DNA of 64,000 nucleotides, taken from Isoetes taiwanensis (taxonomy: Eukaryota; Streptophyta; Lycopodiopsida; Isoetales; Isoetaceae). Positions 21,541-34,000 of this stretch are shown here, piece by piece. The stretch covers positions 14,487,255-14,551,254 of the forward strand of contig JAJEKV010000011.1 in NCBI GenBank assembly GCA_021234155.1, written 5' to 3'. A program made the translations under genes and the position numbers. Every line of letters starts with the position of its first letter. Position 1 is the stretch's first letter. The notes below the pieces were generated by a model. The model saw only the letters and a program-made list of their open reading frames with translations, was not told where the DNA came from and ran no database searches.

Positions 21541-22391
21541 ACAATCTTGAAAAGGGCAGCCATAGCAGGATTCAGAAATAGAAATTTCTTCATCACTTGA
21601 AGAGTATTCTTCATCACTGTCCTCTCTAGGCATTGAAAGTTTTCTGCTGTAATACAAAGCTGAGATCAATCCGCAAAAAGAAAAGAAAAAACAGAGTTTA
21701 GACCAAAATATCACATTTCAAAATAAGGCACAATGAAATGATCAAAGAAATCCAAAATTGAAGATTGCAGACAGATTCTGAGGGAGCTAGAAAATCAATT
21801 CGATCGCTAATTTCCCCCCGACACGGGTGTAACTCCCCAATGCTAGCAATGGATAGGCTGGAATTTCCATTAATTATCTGTGACCATCGATTAAATCCAA
21901 CGATTCTAAGGGTTTCCACATGCACAAGAATCTCATCTAGCTGCAACATCGATAGTCACACCCTTGTTTGTGCAAACATGCGAAAGGAGGAAAGGGAAAA
22001 AAAAAGAAAAAAAGAAAGAAAAAAGAACAACTTGCGCATCACCAACATTCTTAGTCTCAACCATTGCAAAAGGAAAGTCTTTGGTAATGTATGCGCATGG
22101 GACATGAATGGGGATGTATCCCTTGAATCGTCTATTTTAATCAACAATGAAACAACCACCTTTTCAAATTATTGCTAAGCTCGGGCAACACCTTGCTCCA
22201 TAACTAGTCATATCTAAGCAACAGAATGAGAAAAGAATGAGAATGAGACAACCATCCATTTATGTTAGCAAAGTTCTTTATGCTGTTATTAAATCAACAA
22301 TTATTATTTGAATATCAATTTCCCAACATGGGTTTAAAGCTTCTTATCGCTGTATCAATTTAGATGATAACTAAACATTGTATCAATCTAG

Positions 22392-23130
22392 ATGTAATTG
22401 TCAAAGATTGGAAGTGGAGATAGACTCAATCACTAGCATTTCTCGAGCGCACTTATCAACTTTACCCATCGCTTTTTTTTTCTGCATCAAACAAATTGCA
22501 TTCCTTCGCTATTGTTGCTATTAGAGGGACACCAAATATTGCTTTGTTTAAATGTCTATCCCAATTTTGCTGAAGGGAGGAATATGACGCTCTAAGGTTG
22601 CAACTCGAAATCTTGGTGGAGACGTGATGAGGGATGTGAACACTATATCATGACACAAGAAATCAACCCAAGGGGGGGTAATAAAAATGAATAGTCCCAT
22701 TCAATTGTGCCTCAACTGCATATCATTCGCGACTTTGCTTGAAGGGAATATGAGGAGTGGTGTGATGAACTAGGGTGAATGTGCTCATCCAAAAGTGGAA
22801 ACCTAACCTAGCCAAGGAAGAAGCCACCATTTAAGGAAACCCAAAGGCCCTTTGGTGACTAATAAAGGCACCAAAACAAAAAGTCCAAAGACAGCTACAG
22901 CAGCCAAGCTCACCATCACTTTGGACTTCTCTTGAGGGTGGTATTTGCTGAGATCAAAATGCCAAAACAACCAGTGACAGACCGAAGCAATCCATTAGAG
23001 CGGGCCCAAGGCGAGGCGCATGACCGTCTTGCCGAGGGGCCCAGATCTATCATATATACAGGGTATGAATGGATGCCATGTAGTGTCCATGATGAGCTTG
23101 TTGGTGCGAGCATGATGAGCATTGTGCATG
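22392..23130 (-). pseudogene. FAD6: FAD6 truncated copy 1 (unit U1)
   Basis: This minus-strand sequence matches the C-terminal part of the intact FAD6 at 47907-49148, from about codon 171 (just after the Pro-Trp before box II) to the stop. It has many substitutions, small deletions and frameshifts. Its 3' flank (22043-22391) also matches the flanks of the other copies, so copying was at DNA level and not a fresh reverse-transcription event. The breakpoint at about 23131 joins it to LINE sequence in the opposite orientation. It cannot encode a desaturase: transit peptide and box I are absent. Confidence 0.85.
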
Positions 23131-24060
23131 ATTGTCTAGAGCATTGTAGATATTAGAGTCTTTGGAGATAGTACGGACCGTATTTCAAATCAGTCCTGTT
23201 GTCTGTCATCAGTTTTGTGCTCCTTGTTGATTGATACGTGTGAAAAATAATCTTCCACTTTATGCCTCAGTTCATCTCAACGGCATTTAGAGGTTAGCAG
23301 AAATCTTGGCAGTCACGGTATGGTATAATTCTGGCCAGTTAGTGACCAGGGAGGTCTAAACGAAATTCTTGTCTCAATGGGGCATACCTATTTGGCTCGT
23401 CAATAGTGATATCCTTCCACCATCTACTAAGTGGTGTCCCTTCAGCTCATGTCTCCTAGTTGGATACATATGTGGACTTGTGCTTGGGATAAACTACTTC
23501 ATCTTGAGGTGGCTGAGCTTTGGTGGAAACATCTTTATAGATGCCCTCGTGTTAATGTATTTGTTCATAGAATCGATCCTCGAGTGTTAGTATTATTCCC
23601 ACTATGCAAGCAAAAGGTTGAGACTATTGAGCAATGTTTCTTTTTGTGTGATCACCTCCAACCTGTTTGGTGCCTGCTTTCTCTTTTTTATGTGACATTG
23701 ACAAGTCAACAAGTGCTCTTGGCTATTTATCCAGATACTTGGAATAAGTTGTGAAGCCAAGCCTTTCGCTTAGTATTAGAATGATTGTTGTGGTCTATCT
23801 GGAAGCGCAGAAGATTATGTGCTTTTAAAGGCTTGGATATTCCTGCTATTGTTGTCCTTCGAGAGGCATTGTTAAGGCCTATCATTGCTCTTCGCTTGCT
23901 CCTGCCAAGCAACAGTTGGTATTTGAGATTTATTTGTATGTGTTGTCTTAAGTAGTCCTACTCAATTGGGTCATGATTCCTATGAAATTTTATTCCCGCC
24001 TGTGCATTTGTATCTGTCTTTTGGCATGAATTTTTAATAAAATTTGTCGCCTTTCAAAAA
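23131..24060 (+). mobile_element. LINE 3' end joined to FAD6 copy 1
   Basis: Plus-strand frames around 23369-23754 read WIHMWTCAWDKLLHLEVAEL, WWKHLYRCPRVNVFVHRIDP, then ETIEQCFFLCDHLQPVW. This matches the zinc-binding tail of plant LINE reverse transcriptase. It ends in an AATAAAATTTGTCGCC region with a short A-rich tail near 24050. The block recurs at 25416-26330 next to FAD6 copy 2. Confidence 0.7.
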
Positions 24061-24647
24061 TAAAATAAAGAAATTTATGCATTCATTTTCTTGTCAAACA
24101 TTCTTAGTCCCAGCCATTGCAAAAAGATAGTCTTCGATAATGTATGCGCAAGGGACATGAATGGGGATGTAGCCCTTGAATGTTGGGAACTAAGGAATAA
24201 TCCTCATGTTAAAGTCATTGAACGATTAACGCAATTCCAACTACCAACTAAAAAGGATGGACGGTTGTGAGTATTTGTATGCAATCCAACATATCATAAT
24301 CAAGTTTAAGTTCAAATACCGCATACACAAATCTATACATTGAATTCTATGTCCATGAACCTTAAAAGAACACCTTGCTTATTGTTTATTTCAATCAACA
24401 ATGAAACAACCACCTTTTCAAATTGTTACTAAGCTCGGCAACACCAGGCACCATAACTAGCCATATCTAAGCAATAAAAGACAACCGTCCATTTAGGTTA
24501 ACAATGTTCTTTCTGCTTTTAGCAAATCAAAACTTATATTATTTGAATATAAATTTTCCAACATGGGTTTAAAGCTTCTTATCAAGCGTTACACTATATC
24601 AATCTAGATGATAACTAAACACCTATCGCACTACCGCCTAACATTTC
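24061..24647. repeat. 3' flank of FAD6 copy 2 (start of unit U2)
   Basis: This matches 22040-22391, 26345-26480 plus 27392-27790, and 45283-45620. Recognisable words are ATGTATGCGCAAGGGACATG, AGGCACCATAACTAGCCATA and ATTTCCCAACATGGG-like text. It marks the downstream edge of the tandem FAD6 units. Confidence 0.8.
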
Positions 24648-25415
24648 CAAACCTAATTGTCAAAAATTGGAAGTTGAGATAGACTCAGCCACTAGCATTT
24701 CTCGAGTGCGTTTATCAAACTTTACCCATCGCTTTTTTTCTGCATCAAACAAATTGCACTCCTTCACTAATGTTGCCATTCAAAGGACGCCAAACACTGC
24801 TGTCCCAATTTTGCTGAAGGGAGGAATATGCCGCTCTAAGGTTGTAACTTGAATCTTGGTGGAGACATGATGAGGAAGGAAGGAAGGAAGGAAGAAAATT
24901 TTAACGTCCACGGAGGGATGTGAACACTTATATCATGATACAAGAAATCAACCCAAGGGGGGTAATCGCAATGGATAGTCCCATTCGATTGCGCCTCAAC
25001 TACATACCATTCGCGACTTTGCTTGAAGGAAATATGAGGAGTAGTGTGATGAACTAGGGTGAATATGCTCATCCAAAATTGGAAACCTAACCAAGGAAGA
25101 AGCCACCATTTAAGGAAACCCAAAGGCCCGTTGGTGACTAATAAAGGCACCAAAACAAAAAAGTCCACAGGCAGCAGCCAAGCTCACCATCACTTTGGAC
25201 TTCTCTTGAGAGCGGTATTTGCTGAGATCAAAATGCCAAAACCACCGGTGACAGACCGAAGTGATCCATTAGAGCGGGCCCATGGTGAGGCGCATGAGGG
25301 CCTTGCGAGGGGCCCAGATCTGTCATATATACGGGGTATGAATGGCTTCCATGCAGTGTCCATGATGAGCTTGTTGGTGTGAGCATGATGAGCATTGTGC
25401 TTGATTCTCCAGAGC
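24648..25415 (-). pseudogene. FAD6: FAD6 truncated copy 2 (unit U2)
   Basis: The same extent as copy 1 (about codon 171 to stop). A 110-codon window of the reading frame is still visible at 24836-25168 ([20 protein letters not shown], then [14 protein letters not shown]). Stops, a lost stretch after PHISFK and a (GGAA)n insertion near 24875-24895 destroy it. The breakpoint with LINE sequence is the same as in copy 1, so U1 and U2 are a tandem duplication made after the junction formed. Confidence 0.85.
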
Positions 25416-26330
25416 ATTGTCGCTATTAGAGTCTTAGGAGATAGTACGGATCGTATATCAAATCAATCCTGTTGTCTGTCATTAGTTTTGTGCTCCTTGT
25501 TGGTTGATACATGTGATTGCCTCAGTTCATCTCAACGGCATTAGAGGTTAGCAGAAATCTTGACAGTCGCGGTATGGTATAATTCTGGCTAATTCGTGAC
25601 CGGAAAGGTCTAAACGAAAGTCTTCTTGTCTCAATGGGACATACCTATTTGGCTCATCAATAGTGATATCCCCCCACCATCTACTAAGTGGTGTCCCTTC
25701 AGCTCTTGCCTCCTAGATGGATACATATGTGGACTTGTGCTTGGGATAAACTACTTCATCTTGAGGTGGTTGTGCTTTGGTGGAAACATCTTTATAAATG
25801 CCCTCGTGTTAATGTGTTTGTCCACGGAATCGATACTCGAGTATTAGTATTATGCCCACTATGGAAGCAAAAGATTGCGACTATTGAGCACCTTTTCTTT
25901 TTGTGTGATCACGTCCAGCCTGTTTGGTCTTGCCTGCTTTCTTTTTTTTATGTGACATTGACAAGTCAACAAGTGCTCTTGGCTATTTATCCAGATACTT
26001 AATAAGTTATGAAGCCAAGCCTTTCGATTAGTATTAGAATGATTGTTGTGGTCTATCTAGAGGCACAGAAGATTATGTACTTTTAAAGGCTTGGATATTC
26101 CTGCTATTGCGGTCCTTCGAGACGCATTGCTAAGGCCTATCATTGCTCTTCGTTTTCTCCTGCCAAGCAACAGTTGATATTTGCGATTTATTTGTATGTG
26201 TTGTCTTAAGTGGTCCTACTCAATTGGGTCATGATTGTCCTCTGAAAGTTTATTCCCGCCTGTGCATTTTTATCTGTCTTTTGGCATAAATTTTTAATAA
26301 AGTTTGTCGCCTTTCAAAAATAAAATAAAG
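25416..26330 (+). mobile_element. LINE 3' end joined to FAD6 copy 2
   Basis: A close copy of 23131-24060. The frame at 25688-26002 reads WIHMWTCAWDKLLHLEVVVL and IEHLFFLCDHVQPVW, the HxxxC end of the RT zinc-binding tail. The junction GATTCTCCAG|AGCATTG is shared with copy 1. Confidence 0.7.
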
Positions 26331-26481
26331 AAATTTACGCATTCATTTTCTTGTCAAACATTCTTAGTCCCAGACATTGCAAAAAGATAGTCTTTGATAA
26401 TGTATGCGCAAGGGACATGAATGGGGATGTAGCCCTTGAATGTTGGGAACTAAGGAATAATCCTCATGTTAAAGCCATTGA

Positions 26482-27391
26482 ATGATTCTTGCTCTGCGAC
26501 TCGCATGAAAACAACAACATCCCGATACCAGAGAACTTCAAATACTAGATCCGAGGAGAAAAGGTGAAGAATTATCCTATGCCGGACAAAAAAGCAAAGA
26601 TAGAAGAGGTTAGAAAGGATAGGAATGGTCAAGAAAGAGCAGCTCATGCAAGAAGAAGCCCCTCCTCCGCATGAGATCAAAGAATAGAAGCCATGGATAC
26701 TGCTGAGAGATGAGATGGCTAGGCTTTTCATTCATCTCAGCAGTTTTTTCTACAATGGTATAAAGTGGGTAGCTGCACATCGCAGGCTACCCAAAAAATA
26801 AAAAACATAGGGAATATCCAGTTATAACACCTGGACCCCAAATAAAATTGTGTGCTACAGATGTTGGCTAGTGTACCTGCCGAGAGCTTATCGCCGGGAT
26901 TAAAAAACCCCGCCCTTTCGGGTGTTCGAGGAAAAACCCTAGCGATAAAACCTCGGCAAGGGGCTTGGACAATGCAGGGCTGCTAAACGTTCCCACAAAA
27001 AAACTAACGCTCCACAGAGAATACCGAGGTTGCGCATCACCCCTGGACCTGCACATCACCAACAGAAAAACCAATAGAGAAAAAACCTGAAAAGCGAGGG
27101 GCTGGTCACGCGTGCCACGCGACAAAAAACAATATTGATACCTCGAAAAAGCCAGGGGCTGGTCACGCGTGCCACGCGACAATTATAACAAATATAAACA
27201 TATAAATAACAATTTTAGGGGGGGGGGGTGGGAGCCATGAATACTGCTGAGAGATGAGAAAGCGCCGATGAAAAGTCGATGAAGAACTCTGCAATAAATA
27301 GCGATCCCCCGACCTGATGAACGGCCTAAAAATGCATGCAATGCATGCATGCTCGTCTTGCACAAGAATCTCGATCCGCTACGCGGATCGA
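26482..27391 (-). mobile_element. LTR-like unit C inserted into the third FAD6 unit
   Basis: Comparison with unit U2 shows an insertion of about 910 bp at the sequence GATT|AACGC, apparently flanked by ATT. On the minus strand it begins with a perfect hairpin (CGATCCGC-GTA-GCGGATCG, 27371-27391). Then come GCATGCATGCATTGCATGC, a CTATTTATTGC TATA-like box, TTTTCATCGGCGC, two GTCGCGTGGCACGCGTGACC repeats, and the conserved nested hairpin near 26890-26960. Unit D at 30040-30650 is its opposite-strand relative. Coding potential is absent. Confidence 0.6.
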
Positions 27392-28325
27392 TGACATTAA
27401 CGCAATTCCAACTACCAACTAAAAAGGATGGAGGCTTGTGAGTATTTGTATGCAATCCAACATATCATAATCAAGTTTAAGTCCAAATACCACATACACA
27501 AATCTATATATTGAATTCTATGTCCATAAATCTTAAAATAATACCTTGCTTATTGTCTATTGTAATCAACAATGAAGCAACTACCTTTTCAAATTGTTAC
27601 TAAGCTCGGCAACACCGGGCACCATAACTAGCCATATCTAAGCAATACAAGACAACCGTCCATTTAGGTTAACAATGTTCTTTCTGCTTTTATTAAATCA
27701 AAAGTTATTATTTGAATATCAATTTCCCAACATGGGTTTAAAGCATCTTATCATGCTTATATTGTATCAATCTAGATGATAACTAAACACCAGACTCAGC
27801 CACTAGCATTTCTCGAGCGCGCTTATCAAACTTTACCCATCTCTTTTTTTTTTTTTTTGCATCAAACAAATTGTACTCCTTCACTATTGTTGCCATTAGA
27901 GGGACGCCAAACACTGCTTTATTTGAATGCCTGTCCCAATTTTGCTAAGGGAATATGCCGCTCTAAGGTTATAACTTGGAATCTTGGTGGAGACATGACG
28001 AAGGATGTGAACACTTATATCATGATACAAGAAATAAACCCAAGGGGTAATCGCAATGAATAGTCCCATTCAATTGCGCCTCAACTGCATACCATTCGCG
28101 ATTTTGCTTGAAGGGAATATGAGGAGTAGTGTGATGAACTAGGGTGAATGTGCTTATCCAAAAGTGGAAATCTAACCAAGAAGAAGCCACCATTTAAGGA
28201 AACCCAAAGGCCCTTTGGTGACTAATAAAGGCACCAAAACAAAAAGCCCACAGGCAGCTACAGCAGCCAAGCTCATCATCACTTTGGACTTCTCTTGCGG
28301 CCGGTATTTGCTGAGATCAAAACGC
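27392..28325 (-). pseudogene. FAD6: FAD6 truncated copy 3 (unit U3) with 3' flank
   Basis: The flank resumes at 27392 after the unit C insertion. FAD6-matching minus-strand sequence runs from about 27792 to 28322, covering roughly codon 231 to the stop. It then breaks exactly where the solo LTR begins (TGAGATCC at 28326). Frameshifts are present. Box I and box II are missing. Confidence 0.85.
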
Positions 28326-29861
28326 TGAGATCCAGGGTATCCCTAGTGCGGGAAGGGGACACGAAGGTGTCTTGCGCGCCCTTCCCCTATGGGCTCCTAT
28401 CACAGCAGAAGCATAAACAAGGTCAGAACTAGCAATAGCAATACATCATACTACCCGGATGGGTAGCTCATCCACATATCCATAACGACAACAGAGATAA
28501 ACATATGCCATAAAACATGAGAGCTCCTACCCAAGGCTCGAACTCATGGGGAGGTAGGCTGACGGCTAGGCCTCAAGATAGAGCAGATCGAGTCATAACA
28601 ATGGCGGGGGCTGGCTATAGACAATGGCTAGGGTTGACCACTCCATCCGCCCCTCCTGTGCATACCTTGCAGATGGGCTAGATCGGGCTCTGGCATGACT
28701 CTAGCCTTTCGGATACACAATCTCATGGCATCACCCATCGAGACTACTCCGGGTTGCATCTCCCCGGTCCGTTGAGGCAGGAAGGGTTGCATCTCTCCTT
28801 CCCGAGGTCTAGAGGTTCCACGGGCGCTAGAGAATCGTGGCGACACATGATTCGTCCCTGACTTAACCCCCCAAAACAAGAGCCAGGCCAACACCTGCAA
28901 CTCTTGAGAGACAGGGCAACACCATTGCCCCAGGAGGTGTCGAACCCATGCCCGGCCCACACGAAGTGACCGGCCATAAGCCTAGCCCGCTATGGGGTCC
29001 CCAGTAGCCACGCTCAGCAGGGACCCTCCCTCCGTATCTCCTCTAGCCCCGTTATGTAGTGCTGAGTCACATCATAGCCCCCGTAGCCCGATGGGTTCCT
29101 ATGCACAGGCCACATAATAATAGGAACTAAAGGGTCTAACTAGGAGCATTACTAAGTAAGGCTACTAGGTCTCTACCCCCCATTCCCAATACAAGAGGAG
29201 CAAACATGATCAACCATCATCATACAACTTCATATCATGATAATCATCAGAATAACATCTAACCTAATCATCCATATCTAACTTATGGTTTGGGTTTCTT
29301 GATTAGGGTTCAAGATGTTGAATAAGGGTTCTAGGATGGCTCTACTCTAGATACGAACTACTACCTCATCTGGAGTGCTAACTTCCAGATGAACTACTAA
29401 GAACACTACTCCAGATACCTGTTCCCGAAGTGCTCCCTCCCATTCCTGGCGTCTCCATGATCCTTGAAGCGATCGATGCCATGCTTACTCCAAGATCGTG
29501 CACGCACTCTGGGGGCTGCTGCACTAGGCTATGCCGCTCGAAACGGAGTTTCGAGTGCGAAGAAGGTTCTGAGGGTGTTAGGGCTAGGAAAAGAGGTCTA
29601 GGTTTAGGGTTTAGGTTAATATAGGTTAGGGTCCACATGGGATGACACGTGGCTCAATGGGACATGGCCATGTGGCAGTTGCCCAATAGGATAAGGCCAT
29701 GTGGAAAACAAGCCTTATCCTAAGGTTGTCTAAGTTATATACTCAACTTAGATATGCACCCATGCCACTTCCTAAGGTATACAAGGCTACGAAGTAGACT
29801 TGTATATTGACTTACCCAGAAATATACGTATTTATAGCGTATATTTCCCTGGAATGTCACA
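28326..29861 (-). mobile_element. Solo LTR, same family as the LTR at 4349
   Basis: On the minus strand it starts TGTGACATTCCAGG, like the LTR at 4349 (TGTGACGTTCCAGC), and ends GGATCTCA. Interior words match, for example CAGGAGGGGCGGATGGAGTG near 28640-28665. No internal region or primer-binding site follows. No 5-bp target duplication is visible (AACGC left, AGAGG right), so the borders may have been altered by recombination. ORFs inside (28628-28977, 29378-29638) are not taken as genes. Confidence 0.7.
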
Positions 29862-30039
29862 AGAGGGGCTTCTCCCTGCTTGGATTGACCAATTTGGCAT
29901 TTCTTTCATGCTATGGCATGCCCTTTCTTGGCCTTGCCTCTTCTTTGGCCAAAATCCTTTGACCTTTCTCCCTCGATCCCGTTTTTGATAAGGAAGTTCT
30001 CTTCTATTTGGGAGATTTTTGTCGTTTTCATGCGAGCCC

Positions 30040-30650
30040 CATTTTAGAATCCCATCGATCCGAGCCATCGGATTGAGATTCTAGAGAGGGCGAGCATGCA
30101 TGTTTCACATGCATGCATTGCATGCTTTTTCTGGTTGGGAGATCGCTATATTAGGCGAGGTTCTTCATCAACATCTCATCGGCGCTTCCTCTTTAGCAGT
30201 ACCTTATTCTCTATTCTTTGAAACCCACCCTCCCTCCCTTAATTATTTAATGTATTTGTCACCTGGCACGCATGACCAACCCCTCTATTTGAAGAGGTTT
30301 TTCTTTTGTTGTCGCGTGGCACGTGTGATCGGCCCCTCCACCTTGGGAGGTTTGTTTTTTCACATTTGTTCTAGTGTTGGAACAGGTTGGCAAGCGACAA
30401 CAGCTTCGACTTTTCTATTCGTGGGTTTTTTGGGAGCGATTTTTCAGCCTTACGTTTGTCCAAGCCCCTTGCCGAAGGCTTATCACTAGGGTTTTTCCTC
30501 GAAAACCCAAAAGGCCAGGGTTTTTTTAATCCCGGTGATAAGCTTTCGGCAGGTACACAAACCAAACATCTATTAGCATTGTATTTTTTGGGGTCCAAGT
30601 TGTATAATTGGACATTCCCTTTATGTTTTCATGGGTAATTTGCATGTGTG
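30040..30650 (+). mobile_element. LTR-like unit D
   Basis: The opposite-strand relative of unit C. It contains CATCGATCCGAGCCATCGGA, GCATGCATTGCATGC, a GATCGCTATATTA TATA-like box, CATCTCATCGGCGC, two GGCACGCATGACC/GGCACGTGTGATC repeats, CCAAGCCCCTTGCCGA and the nested hairpin (30478-30552). The hairpin pairs GCTTATCAC with GTGATAAGC and AAAACCC with GGGTTTT. It follows the solo LTR. Coding potential is absent. Confidence 0.6.
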
Positions 30651-30744
30651 CGACTACCAATATCCATTCTATTTAGAGAAAGAAGGTTCGACTATGTAGT
30701 AAACTTTAAGTTTTAAGTCTATGCTTTATGTGATGTAATAATGA

Positions 30745-31035
30745 TGATATAGATGTTTAAATTATTTGAGTGTGTGTTTTGATGGTTAAGTATTCAGTGC
30801 GGTCTTGTGATATTTCTTGTTAAAAAAAAGGAGGTATACTTAATCCGGTGCTTTATAGGATTTGGTAATGCCATTGTAGATGTAGATATAGATGTTGATG
30901 GTATACAATGATGATATGAGATGTGACAATGCCATGTAGATGTAGATGTAGATGTCTGAATTATTTTGAGTGTTTGTTTTGAAGGTGTAAGTATTCAGTG
31001 GATTGTTGTGATATTTCTTGTTATAAAAAAGGTAT
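30745..31035. repeat. Direct repeat, about 200-bp period
   Basis: Two copies of a block containing GTATTCAGTG and TGTGATATTTCTTGTTA, starting near 30745 and 30940. AT-rich and non-coding. Confidence 0.65.
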
Positions 31036-34000
31036 TATATGTTATATAGTACATTGTGGAGTTGGTCAGCACACATCCACACCATCGTTTCTCTTGTATT
31101 TAATGTTAGAACACAAAACTTCTCCTAAATTTTATGGGCAAGTAAGGTCAACATGTGTTAAGTAAATTTGAAATGAAAATGGATTAAGTTGACAATTTTT
31201 TTAAACTCGCACAATCACACAAAGTACATATGTAATTGTTCATCATGGTCAGTTGTTCATGATGGTCAATCGCCAAGTATTGTAAGAACACATATTGATC
31301 CATGAGTCTATTTTTTGTTGAAGTTCTTTCAAAAGCAATGGCACATAGTTTTAACATGGTTTCTCAACATGGTTGATTTGCAAGAGGGCATTCTCTTGCA
31401 GCACGAAAATATGGTTATTCAATTACAAAACAATAGATTTTTATCATAACACATAGTCACATGTACTTTTCGTATGTGTAATGTTAGGCAATCACATGAA
31501 ATAAACAAATGCCTATGTAATTCGAGAACTATCTTTTGTATACTTTAGTAGAAGTTTAAGACCCTTACTTTGAAGGGATTCTTGCCATATGACTTGTAGA
31601 TAATGCAAGTACTTTGAACAATGCACGATTTGAGAAGAATTGAAATGCATGTTGATATTAGCTTGACCAACTAAGATTAAAATCCAAAAGCGTGATAAAA
31701 TGTTGACTCTATAGATGCAGCTGTCTCCTCAAAGTACCATGATGGATATCAAAAGTTAAGTACCACAACAAATGCAAAGTACTTTCAGATTTGAACGTAG
31801 CAGAAATTGTATGCAACTCTAATGCATATTCCAAAAGTTCTTCCAAAAACAACACTACTGAACCTAATAAATTTTATTTCCCAAGCCAACATAGACTTCA
31901 AATCTTTATTTGGAATATATGAAACCAGTAAAAACAATGTTGCATATGGAGCATGCATCAAATGTTTTTCAGTATTTCTAGATTAGAATTTTCAAGACAT
32001 TGTGGTGGCTTTAAAGTATTGAAAAGTTCTATTTCTGAAAAGTTCTATTTCTGTCAGGAATATTATACCTGAAGAGAGTTTGCATAATTCCACTTTAATG
32101 AATACTATTAGGTTGTTTAAGGTAATGGTCCAATCCTATAATGAAGATCGCCAGCAAATTATCATAGTCCAGCTTCACACCATCCATTTGCATCTAATTG
32201 CATGTCAAAGATCCTGCATTTCAAATATCAATGCCTGAATTGGCATATAAAGGTTTATCCAGCAGTCAGAGAGTCCACACTAATGCATAAGAAACTATTA
32301 TAGTCAGTGCGCTGAGAATGATATTTTGTTGAATCAAGCTCTCCTTCTAGCAGGCTGAGCATTGCTTGATGGTTCATCCACAGTCTTGTTTGCTATAAAA
32401 GAGAAATGAGAATCTAGAGTGAACAATGGTTTTCAAAGCCTCAACGATGCGAAGTTTTTCCTGAACAACTTACATTTTGTGGTGCAACTACCATTTCAAA
32501 TGATTGGTTTGGTTTACATTCATTGCAATGGAATGTGTCTTACTGAAAACACTGATTACAAATGCTTGACACCTCTCTGGGTATCAAAAACCTCATATGT
32601 GGATTAAGCATGCACACAAACCTATGAAACTAAAAAAGCTATAGAAATGTAGCAGTATCTACATCCTAAGGGTTTACCCCAACTGCTTTGAAAAAATGCG
32701 TCGGCAAACCTCTTGCCGGTCTAAGTATTAACTCGTCGGCGTATCATTTCGCTCAGTCTATACATCTTGGAGCTGCATATTCTATATCCATATATTTGAG
32801 AATAGATACTGCCTACTTATATACAAAATGTCAACAAATTAACTTCCATTGTTGAATGGAACTGACTTCACTCTGTAGCAGCAACCTAGAAAAACTCATT
32901 CGTGGATAATGTATCGTGCAACTACAGTCAATGCATGAACTTAAAAGAATATAAGAGACGGAACTCAGAACATGAACATGCTCAGAATGGTCAGTTTCTG
33001 AAATGAAGAAAGGATCACGTGCATTATTGATATATTTCCATTAGATCATGCCATTGACAACATCTATGCAACTATAAAGAACCTAGCATTAAGACGATCA
33101 GATTTATCAACGTTGTTGAAATAAGAATATAGGAATACAAGCAGATTGACCTTTCAGGTGTTCATTTCTTCAACATTCTTTGAATGTCAGCCCTTTAACA
33201 CTCCGCGATTCATCTTCTTTTCCTAAAAAAGCCCAGATTGCATAGAAATATGAATAGGTAAAATATTCCATGTCAATGAGTTCGTAACAACAAATTTCTA
33301 GCCAAAATGCGCTTTGCGCATATTGGAGCAGTGTAGATCAAATTAGATCATCATCTACATTAAAGGCAATGCCGATTATTACACAGACGAATATTACAAA
33401 TAATATTACAAAGAATTTTCATCCATCCAATCATAATAAGCAAAACAAATTTTGAATTGGAGATCTAACAACCTGCAACTGAGGGTCCACCTGGCTTCAG
33501 GATAATAGTTTGGTTGTGCAACATTTTCAAGGTACATGTACATTACATCGATGCCTCTCACCTCAATAACAGAGTGTTCTATCTTGAAGAAGAACTTAGC
33601 ACCATCGTGCAATATATACACATGGCAATAGGTGTCCTATCCCAGTCTATTAAATGTGTCTAATGTAGCATGCATCTTCCTAATCTGAGTCATGACAATC
33701 TATGATCCATTAAGATTGCATAATACTTCGTAATGTCTTGATGGACACTAAGAACCAAATATCCTTGGCATAGCAATATATATAAAACATATACAGTAAA
33801 TAAAGAGTATGGCATTTGTGTTCTACCAACATTCAAGTGACAACGATTTTCATTTACGTCAAACTTTACCTTAAGCCTACCAAGAAAGGTAATAACAGTT
33901 GAAACCTTGAAGCTTTACATCGGGCGCATGCCTCCAAGGATGAATCTGCTGCTTTAGTCCTTGGAGTGTTGTATTCTGCAATTGTATTCTTGCAGCTTTT

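Noticed and set aside
21445-21714. Acidic minus-strand ORF with an Asp run
   Set aside because: The Asp run is the simple (TCATCA)n tract read in reverse; the remainder overlaps a plus-strand exon-like block and has no family match.
22932-23156. Plus-strand ORFs opposite the FAD6 copies (also 25059-25382, 48057-48278, 48432-48659)
   Set aside because: They are antisense shadows of FAD6 and recur only because FAD6 recurs.
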